Positions 57,526 to 64,000 of a DNA stretch of 64,000 nucleotides are shown piece by piece. The notes below the pieces were generated by a model. The model worked only from the letters and a program-made list of their open reading frames with translations. It was not told the origin of the DNA and ran no database searches. This DNA is from Pelobates cultripes (taxonomy: Eukaryota; Chordata; Amphibia; Anura; Pelobatidae), in assembly GCA_933207985.1 (NCBI GenBank), contig OW240924.1, forward strand, positions 73,599,550 to 73,663,549. Reading direction: 5' to 3'. The number at the start of each line of letters is the position of its first letter. The stretch's first letter is position 1. A program made the position numbers and the translations under genes.

Positions 57526-57999
57526 CACCATGTGAGGAGATATGAGCTTGTCAGGAATAATGTTGTGGTTCCGCTAGCTCAATGCGGATTTAAACGTTGG
57601 ATTGTGGTGTTGTTAATTACTTACTTTACATTCTGCAGCACTGATGAGCTTATTTTGCATTATTACATGCTCAGTTGGGGAGGGAACAATTTATCGACAC
57701 AATTACCACCCGTCACTAATCTTTGGCTCGACTCTACAATGATGAGTGAACTGTGACCCAATGCCTTACCACTGAATGTCCACTTCAGAGTATATGCTAC
57801 TTCAGCTAAAAGACCTCTAGGTAGGTTTAATTGTGCAAAAAAATATCAAGTAAACAAAGGCGCTTGTGAATAATTAACAGATGAAAATAAAATATCATAA
57901 AATAGCATAAAAGTCAAGCAGCACTAATTAAGTGTAAAATAGCTAAAAAAACACTCTGTATACAAATAGAAAAAAAGTGTGCTGTGCCTTTAAGTGATT
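57526..57999. other. No recognised feature
   Basis: Unassigned AT-rich sequence. The 74-residue frame at 57532-57756 has no family resemblance. Confidence 0.4.
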
Positions 58000-58640
58000 C
58001 ATATATACATCTTTGTGCGTATTATTATACAAAAAATCCATAGTGTAAAATCGTAATACACTATATCATGTATCAAAAAAGTGACCCAGTGATGCAATAA
58101 AGTGCAGAAGAGAGAACACGTACATGAAAATATCTTTTTTTAGGAGGAGAAATGTTTCTTCCCAAATACTGAATGACTCAGAGCACAAAATGTGGGAGAT
58201 AAAAAAAGAAAAAAATGCACATAGTGTAAATCTGTAAATATTTACATAAAAGTATATGAAAAAGTAAACCAATCAACTCACAAATGTGGAGCAGTAGAAG
58301 TATGCTCTCACTATAATAGCCCAGATAATGCAGAATACAGGACCACTGTATAGACAGGACAGCAACTTGGATGCGTTTCAAACCTTTATTCACAGCAGTA
58401 GAAAATTAAAATTATGTCAGCTCTGTTCCTCTATAACCAGTCCTCAGACCCTCTAACAAGCTCCTGCAATGTGTAGGGGCACTGGAACGCGGCACAGGTC
58501 TCCCAGAGGATACGAGCTTTCACCGTGCGTCTGACAACGTGATGATGCGTTTCGACTGGATGGCTTCTTTGGATCACGTTCTGGGTCTAGTATCTGTATT
58601 AATTTATATCCATTCCATTGATACATAATTACCAGCACTT
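58000..58640 (-). mobile_element. Penelope-like terminal-repeat copy, minus strand
   Basis: On the minus strand a hammerhead relic (58580-58536) is followed 150 bases on by TGAATAAAGGTTTGAAACGC (58388-58369), then T-rich sequence. This is the family layout seen at 21.5 and 30.4 kb. No coding remains. Confidence 0.4.
58536..58580 (-). ncRNA. Hammerhead relic with perfect 8-bp helix I
   Basis: The minus strand reads AACGTGAT (58580-58573), CCAAAGAAGCCATCCAGTC, GAAAC (58553-58549), GC and ATCATCACGTT. AACGTGAT pairs perfectly with ATCACGTT (58543-58536). The core strand CCAAAGA has lost the CUGAUGA consensus, so cleavage is not expected. Confidence 0.4.
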
Positions 58641-58649
58641 GTGTTGATT

Positions 58650-58841
58650 GGTATTACTTCAATGCGAAGTGGAGCCCGACCCTGCGCCGTGGGACATAGG
58701 CGCTGGGCTCCGATAAGTCAATGAATGGTTTTTAATCCCTTCAGCAACTTGGGATAGGGGGTGGGATTGAGAGGGGCACTAGAGGGTCCTGCAGTACCAG
58801 GAAAACTAATATGTTTTCCTGGCGCTGGAGAATCCCTTTAA
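58650..58841. mobile_element. Right part of a T2-like MITE
   Basis: GAAGTGGAGCCCGACCCTG, TTTTTAATCCCTTCAGC and TAATATGTTTTCCTGGCGC lead to GAGAATCCCTTTAA ending at 58841. Same subfamily as 16065-16381. Confidence 0.6.
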
Positions 58842-59837
58842 CAGTTCTCATCATGTAGACCCTTCACCAGGCCACTGACTCTTTCACAAGGACCATTAAG
58901 TTATCAGATCCTGACCTCTCTTGTCACCCAGAGCTCTCCGTAGCCACATAGCACTGTCAATTGAAGTGGGGAAATGAGACCAGTAAAGAGCAAAAAGGGT
59001 AACCAGTTGAACAGGAATCTCAAACTCTGAACCCTAGATGTTGCTGAACAACTGCCATGATGCATTGGCTATCTACTGAATTCAAGGACTACTGGGAATT
59101 GTAGGCTCTCAACATCTGTAGATTCAGATCGCTGCTCTAGAAGGTAGAAGTGAAAGTCGGGAAGATCTAGAATGGGGGAGAGACCCCAATGAAAGGAAAA
59201 TATATTGTGTCATGTAGCCTATTTGCTATTACTGGCAGTTTATCTTCACTTGTTGTTTTAATGCGAAGAAATGTGCTAGCAGGTAATATCGTGCCCTATT
59301 ATCTTATGGAATACCTGATAATAATATGGCAAAAAAAAAAATAGAATTGATATGCCGAACTGCCTACAGAAAAGTCTTACTGATGCATAGAGAAAAATGC
59401 ATAACATGCTTCACTCTAAATTTGTTCAGTTCAAAAATAATTCAGGTATGCTGTGTAATTATTATAACTGTTCGCAGTGGTAATCACGCACAGTGCATGA
59501 ATCATTTTGTGAAAAGTCTTTTTCAATGGATCCAGTCTCTAAAGCTTTAACCTACTTATATACATACGTCTTACTACCTTCAAGAAAAGAATTGCCTTCA
59601 TCAAATCAATCCATGCTGTGTGAATACTAACATTATTAACAAATCAAAGTCAACACATGGTTCGATCTACGGCAAAAAATAAAAAAAAATAAAAAAGATA
59701 TATAAAATAAAAATGCTCAAGGTAAAAAAATCGGAGCCAAATTAATTGTATTCAATTGTTACTCAGCTGTATTTTGTTGTTTTACAATTGCGCTGCTATC
59801 TAGAAACACATATTTTTATTTAGTTTATTTTTCTTTA
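58842..59837. other. Mostly unassigned; possible dispersed repeat at 59035-59145
   Basis: AACTGCCATGATGCATTGGC and ACTACTGGGAATTGTAGGCT resemble a widespread vertebrate DNA-repeat motif of unclear class. The rest is AT-rich and unassigned. Confidence 0.35.
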
Positions 59838-59854
59838 GTATTTTTTTTTTCTCA

Positions 59855-60127
59855 CCCTAAGCCAGAACCGTATCCTCTCCAATGTATCAGATATTCAAGA
59901 TTCCCACTTCGAATGCGGGAGTCAAGGATGTCCTGTACTTCGTATTCAGGTTCTGCAGCGACAATCCCAGGAGCTGGAGGAGGGATGACCCAATCTGGGA
60001 AAGTATTTTCCTTAAAAGGTTTGACGAGTGATACATGGAAACGGTAGTGAGAAGGCAAATCTAATTGAACTACGACAGGAGAGATGATCTTTTTAATACG
60101 GAATAGACCGATGTATTTAGGCCCCAA
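59855..60127 (-). pseudogene. gypsy integrase C-terminus and chromodomain, truncated
   Basis: The frame opens GPKYIGLFRIKKIISPVVVQ and FHVSLVKPF, the integrase C-terminal module (GP..I...I....Y.L.LP / FHVS.LKP). It ends EYEVQDILDSR and LEYLIHWRGYG, the first strands of a chromodomain. The domain stops right after RGYG where an E-rich helix is expected. Confidence 0.8.
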
Positions 60128-60129
60128 CT

Positions 60130-61190
60130 TCTTGGAACAACAGGGTAGTTTTAGATATTGGGGTGATTAACCAGATGAGTTGATCAACTTGGTATGAAGA
60201 AGGTGTTCTTCTCTCATGGTCTGCATATGATTTATAGAGGCATTGACTTTCTTGTAGTGTCTTTTGAGCATGAAGAAATCTTTGTTTTAACTGGTTAACA
60301 TGAGTGGAGGCATCTGGAACAGTGGAAGAAATAGACAGTCCTGGTAGGGATGTGGGATGGAATCCGTTATTGAGCATGAAGGGAGAGGCATGTGTAGAGT
60401 TGTGAATATGTGTATTATAGGCAAATTCTGCAGTAGTAAGCAATTCTTTCCAATCTGTTTCCAGATGTGTTATGTAACACTAAAGATATGTCTTAAAGGT
60501 TTGATTTGTTCATTTGGTTTGACATTAGTATGTGTGTGGAAGGTGGTGGAAATGTCCACTGAGGTATTGAAAGATTGACAGAAGGCTTTCCAGAAGTGGG
60601 ATGTGAATTGTGTTCCCCTGTCGGAGAGAATGAAGTCAGGGATTCCATGCAACCTCAAGACATGGTCATGAAAAAGAGTAGCTGTCTTTTTGGCAGTGGG
60701 GAGACCTTTTACTGGGATGAAATGGGCCATCTTGGTCAGACGACTGACCGTAACCATAGTGGTTTTGTATCCTTGGGATTCAGGAAGATCATCGATGAAG
60801 TTGACGGTAACATGACTTCAGGGTCTGGAAGGGATTGGTAGAGGTTGTAATAGACCTGCTGCTTTCATGGTTAGTGCCTTTGCTCTGGAACAGGTGGTAC
60901 AGGTAGTCTGTTATGTCTTGTTTAAGGGTAGGCCACCAAAAATATTGTTCAATGGCAAGTATGGTATTTGGTTGACCTGTATGACCAATATTCAATATTG
61001 CAATATGCGGAGACAAAAGGGCTCATCAACATAAATCTTTCCATGCAACATTGGGAACCCCTCTGGAGACACAGGCATAGTAGTAGTGATGGCAGTGGCC
61101 TTGATGTCTTTCACAATAGTGGCCATGATACCCAGAAAATATTGAGGGTTTAATATAATTTCTTCTTTCTTGGATTGTGTTTCATCTGGG
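60130..61190 (-). pseudogene. gypsy integrase relic
   Basis: Zinc-binding region 61016-60860: HIAILNIGHTGQPNT and EQYFWWPTLKQDI, with the Cys pair of the HHCC finger lost. Core 60757-60470: VSRLTKMAHFIPVKG and LSDRGTQFTSHFWKAFC with catalytic Asp, then a decayed NEQ-type region holding Glu. A further frame (60443-60117) gives TTAEFAYNTHIHNSTHASPF, matching the end of the core. Four frames are needed, so it is inactive. Confidence 0.85.
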
Positions 61191-61192
61191 AC

Positions 61193-61690
61193 AAACAGTC
61201 TTGAAAGGGCATCTGCCTTTTGATTCTTGAATCCTGGCCGGTAGGTTACATGAAAAGAAAACCTGGAGAAAAACAATACTCAGTGAGCTTGTCGCAGATT
61301 GAACCGTTTGGCGGAATGAAGGTATCCCAGGTTCTTTTGGTTAGTGTATACCATAGGCTGAGTGGTACCCTCTAGGAGATGTCTCCATTCTTCCATGGCC
61401 CATTTTATAGCTAGAAGCTCCTTGTCACCAACATCATAATTGGATTTGGCCTTGGTTAGTCTTTTAGAAGGGGACAGGATGTAGGGTGTCTATCTCTTCA
61501 TCCCTTTGGGACAGTATTGCACCAGTGGCTGTATATGAAGCGTCGATTTTGAAGAAGGGTATATGCTGTTTGGGTACACGTAGTATAGAAGCTGTAGTGA
61601 ACATGCATGGCGGTTTATCGAAGGCAATCTGAGTCCAATGCCATTTAACCTCCTTTTTGGTGAGGTGTGTGAGTGGTTGCACGTCATGAT
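61193..61690 (-). pseudogene. gypsy RNase H relic
   Basis: FFKIDASYTATGAILSQRDE (first catalytic Asp kept) is followed in another frame by [20 protein letters not shown] and [20 protein letters not shown] (Asp of YTDHKNL changed to Asn), then FHVTYRPGFKNQKADALSR. The usual motif order is kept, with two or more frame changes. Confidence 0.85.
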
Positions 61691-61699
61691 AAAATTTAG

Positions 61700-62156
61700 G
61701 TATGAAACGTCAGTAGAAATTGGCGAACCCTACAAACCGTTGCACCTGTTTTTTTAGTTTGAGGTCCTGGCCATTGTTGTATTGACTGGACCTTGCGGGG
61801 ATCCATCTTTACTTTGCCAGGTCGGATTATGAACCCCAGAAACTTCCCACGTTTGTTTCAAAAATAAATTTTTTCATTTTTGCAAAAAACGTGTTGTCTG
61901 AGACGCTTCAGTGTTTCCAAGACATGATAACGATGTGTGGGTAGGTCGGGTGAAAAGATCAAGATGTCATCTAGGTAAATCACGACATACTGATCCATGA
62001 GATCTCTAAAGATATCATGAAGAAAATGTTGGAACAAAGCCGGGTCATTGCAGAGGCCATATGGCATTATTGTATATTAATAGTGTCCGTATCGAGACCG
62101 GAATTCGGTTTTCCATTCGTCTCCTTCTCTGACATGAAGGAGATTATAGGCACCTC
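61700..62156 (-). pseudogene. gypsy RT, 3' part, YLDD intact
   Basis: MPYGLCNDPALFQHFLHDIF matches the MPFGL.NAP..FQ block, and YVVIYLDDILIFSP holds the catalytic YLDD at 61966-61977. The sequence between the MITE and 62067 reads as LRGAYN-like and [11 protein letters not shown] with a stop after GHY. Confidence 0.85.
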
Positions 62157-62677
62157 TCAAAAAAACACTATGGCATTAGGAATACAAATATGTATTCCAA
62201 ACGCTTTAAAGTCCTAGTCACCTAAACGGTGACTAAGGGCCCCTTCCGCGGCGAATAAATGGTCAATTAACCATTTATTTGCTTACCTTACTCGGGACTG
62301 GTGACCTCTCCTCCTCCATCGACATCTGCTTCCAAGTGGAGCCGAATGTGCATGCGTGGCCAGAGGTGCACATGCATTCAAATCCGCCCATAGGAAAGCA
62401 TTACTCACTGCTTTCCTATGGGAATCTTTTTTGACACTGGGCTCCGTGAGGATGTCCAGCGTCAAATAAGTGCGATTTATTCCGTGTAAATCGTGGAAGT
62501 GAACTCTAGTGGCTGTCAGGTAGATAGCCACTAGAGGCTGGATTAACGCTGCAGTGTAAACATAGCAGTTTCTCTGAAACTTTTATGTTTTCAGCTGCAT
62601 GGTTAAAACTAGGGGGACCTGGCACCCAGACCACTTCATTGAGCTGAAGTGGTCTGGGTGCCTATAGTGGTCCTTGA
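62157..62677. mobile_element. T2-like MITE inserted in the gypsy RT
   Basis: The left end TCAAAAAAACACTATGGC and right end GCCTATAGTGGTCCTTGA are inverted. The interior is a full common-subfamily copy: ATGGTCAATTAACCATTTAT, GGTGACCTCTCCTCCTCC, GTGGCTGTCAGGTAGATAGC, ACTTCATTGAGCTGAAGTGG. Both flanking 4-mers differ from TTAA by one base (TCAA, TTGA). Gypsy RT sequence resumes on each side, so the MITE is younger. Confidence 0.85.
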
Positions 62678-63070
62678 AGTCCAGTTTGGTATAGACAGAG
62701 GCAGTTTGTAGTCTCTCAGCTCAGGAATGAGAGAGAGTGGGTATTTGTTTTTGACTGTGATCTTATTCAGCTCCCTGTAGTCCACACAGGGATGTAGGCT
62801 ACCATCCTTTTTCCCCACAAAAAAGATTCCGGCCCCTGCTGGAGAAGTAGGTCGGATAAATCCTTTTGCCAAATTTTCGTTCATGTATTCTTTGAGAACA
62901 AGAAGTTCTTTTCCCGCCAAGGAGTATATTCTACCAAATGGTATTGGGGCTCCAGGTAACAGATTTGTGGGGCAATCCTATTCCCTTTGTGGTGGTAAAG
63001 ACCCCCTTTTTGTCCAAGACATCAGCATAGTCGTGATACACCTTGGGAAGTAGAACCTCTTAACCTTTCT
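62678..63070 (-). pseudogene. gypsy RT, 5' part
   Basis: A frame from about 62960 gives [20 protein letters not shown], then [20 protein letters not shown] and [20 protein letters not shown] blocks 1-3 of Ty3/gypsy. A frame change then leads to the break point at the MITE (62677). Confidence 0.85.
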
Positions 63071-63600
63071 TCATATCAACATCCAGTATGGAAGGTATAC
63101 AGTGGTGAGGTTGTTATGAAGGCAGTGAGTGGTGCAGACAGTGGAGGAAAAGGATAAATTACCGGAGGTCCACTTAATAACTGGGTCATGCTTGCGTAAC
63201 CAGGGAATACCAAGAACTACTGGAAATAAAGGTAAAGGGACATGGTTGAATATAATATATTCTTTGTGTTTACCTATAGAGACAAGAATGGGTTTGGTTT
63301 GTTTCCAGAAGTGACCAGATTTCAGAAAAGACCCATCTATAACTTGTATGTTTAATTGAACTTCTTTATTAATCACTGGTATTTGTAGGGTAGTGGCCAA
63401 GGAGGAGTCAAGGAAGCATCCGCAGGAGTCTATTAGTGCCCGGCATTCATGGTTAGTCATGTTCCACTGTAAGGAAAGGGAAACTGATGAGGGAGGAGTT
63501 GTAGTATGCAAGGTAGAGGGTAGGAGAGGAATGTTTATTTTCTTACCCCTTGTGGCTCTTGGTTTTTTGGTGCAGGTCCTCACAGTATGTTGTTTTCTCT
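63071..63600 (-). pseudogene. gypsy aspartic protease relic with half a zinc knuckle
   Basis: The 170-residue frame begins within QHTVRTCTKKP, the His-x4-Cys half of a CCHC knuckle; the first Cys pair is absent. ECRALIDSCGCFLDSSLA corresponds to the ALIDSGA protease box with Gly changed to Cys. VVLGIPWLRKHDPVIKW is the typical end of the domain. The DSC change suggests loss of activity. Confidence 0.8.
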
Positions 63601-64000
63601 CTATCTATATTGTAATTCAGCAGAGGGTAGACAACCTTGAGTCAGTCCCATTTGCATTGGTTCTTCAGCAATGTGTGAAGCAGGGAGTGACTGGAAGCTG
63701 GGAGGAGGAGGAGCAAAAGCTCTTGCAGGTAGGGCGAGAGTGGTTGCTTTCTCATGACGTCTCTCACGTAGCCATCTGTCAAGTTGGATGGCTTGTTGTA
63801 TAAAATCTTCCAGGGAATCAGGAATGCCAAAGTCCAATTTCATTCCACTGGGTATCTTTGGCATAGTGTTTGAAATCGGTGCTGTATTCATCTACTGGTT
63901 TGCGTCCTTGACGTAATGCTCTGATGGCTGTCTAAGCAGTATCCTGTCTGTTGGGATTGTCATACATGGTAGATGTAAGTGCCAGAAAATAATCCCAGTG
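63601..64000 (-). pseudogene. gypsy gag relic, runs off the window
   Basis: The minus strand from 64000 reads HWDYFLALTSTMYDNPN, IRALRQGRKPVDEYSTDFK and, after a frame change, GIPDSLEDFIQQAIQLDRWL and EEPMQMG. This is the capsid end and pre-knuckle linker of chromovirus gag. The N-terminus and 5' LTR lie outside the window. Confidence 0.8.

Larger units (their letters stand above)
59838..64000 (-). mobile_element. Ty3/gypsy chromovirus-type retrotransposon, incomplete
   Basis: Minus-strand domains run gag, protease, RT, RNase H, integrase, chromodomain, the Ty3/gypsy order. The copy leaves the window within gag and stops in the chromodomain at an A-rich stretch on the sense strand, with no 3' LTR seen. 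Many frameshifts and stops exist, and a T2-like MITE splits the RT (62157-62677). Confidence 0.9.

Overview
This 64 kb window is vertebrate nuclear DNA and has no bacterial features. I infer an anuran amphibian. The T2/Kolobok-like MITEs with TTAA target sites, piggyBac-like MITEs with CCCCTTA-type ends, a DIRS-type tyrosine-recombinase retrotransposon, Penelope-like repeats with hammerhead ribozyme motifs, L1/Tx1-like and CR1 LINEs and a chromodomain Ty3/gypsy element together match what is known of frog genomes. The species is not identified. A 100-base run of N (23591-23690) is an assembly gap.

No complete host gene is visible. The best host signal is one short candidate internal exon (44550-44595, + strand) with a strong polypyrimidine tract, AG acceptor and GTAAGT donor. 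The window is therefore probably intronic or intergenic. One perfect CTCF-consensus site lies at 19243-19256.

Layout. 1-8.6 kb: a piggyBac-like element (TTAA at 110-113 and 8261-8264) carries a nested 5.46 kb DIRS-like element (1013-6472). The DIRS copy keeps its inverted terminal repeats and internal complementary region; its RT, RNase H and tyrosine recombinase are decayed, and the recombinase region is tandemly multiplied. 8.6-20.5 kb: mostly unrecognised AT-rich DNA with T2-like MITEs and one Penelope-like remnant. 20.5-22.2 kb: a 1.65 kb nested palindrome from a Penelope-like element, with a hammerhead motif in its spacer. 25.7-29.5 kb: L1 and CR1 reverse-transcriptase relics, two GC-rich foldback elements and a TG-rich tandem array. 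30.1-30.85 kb: another Penelope-like repeat with a hammerhead motif. 30.9-36.2 kb: repeat-poor AT-rich DNA. 36.2-38.2 kb: an L1 3' end, an LTR-like segment and an intact hAT-type MITE with 8-bp target duplication. 38.2-47.3 kb: little recognisable apart from MITEs and the candidate exon. 47.3-49.0 kb: a 1.65 kb L1-like insertion with 16-bp target duplication at a TT/AAAA site. 50.5-57.5 kb: an LTR-like block, two L1 copies (one with endonuclease and RT relics) and a CR1 tail. 58.0-58.6 kb: a minus-strand Penelope-like repeat. 59.8-64 kb: a minus-strand chromovirus-type Ty3/gypsy element (gag to chromodomain), frameshifted, split in its RT by a T2-like MITE, and running off the window end.

All coding matter with recognisable homology is transposon-derived and broken, so nothing acts as an operon or pathway. 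The main interest is the nesting order of the elements, the structural signatures of their replication, and the self-cleaving-ribozyme motifs, two of which carry a paired change at the C3/G8 core positions.
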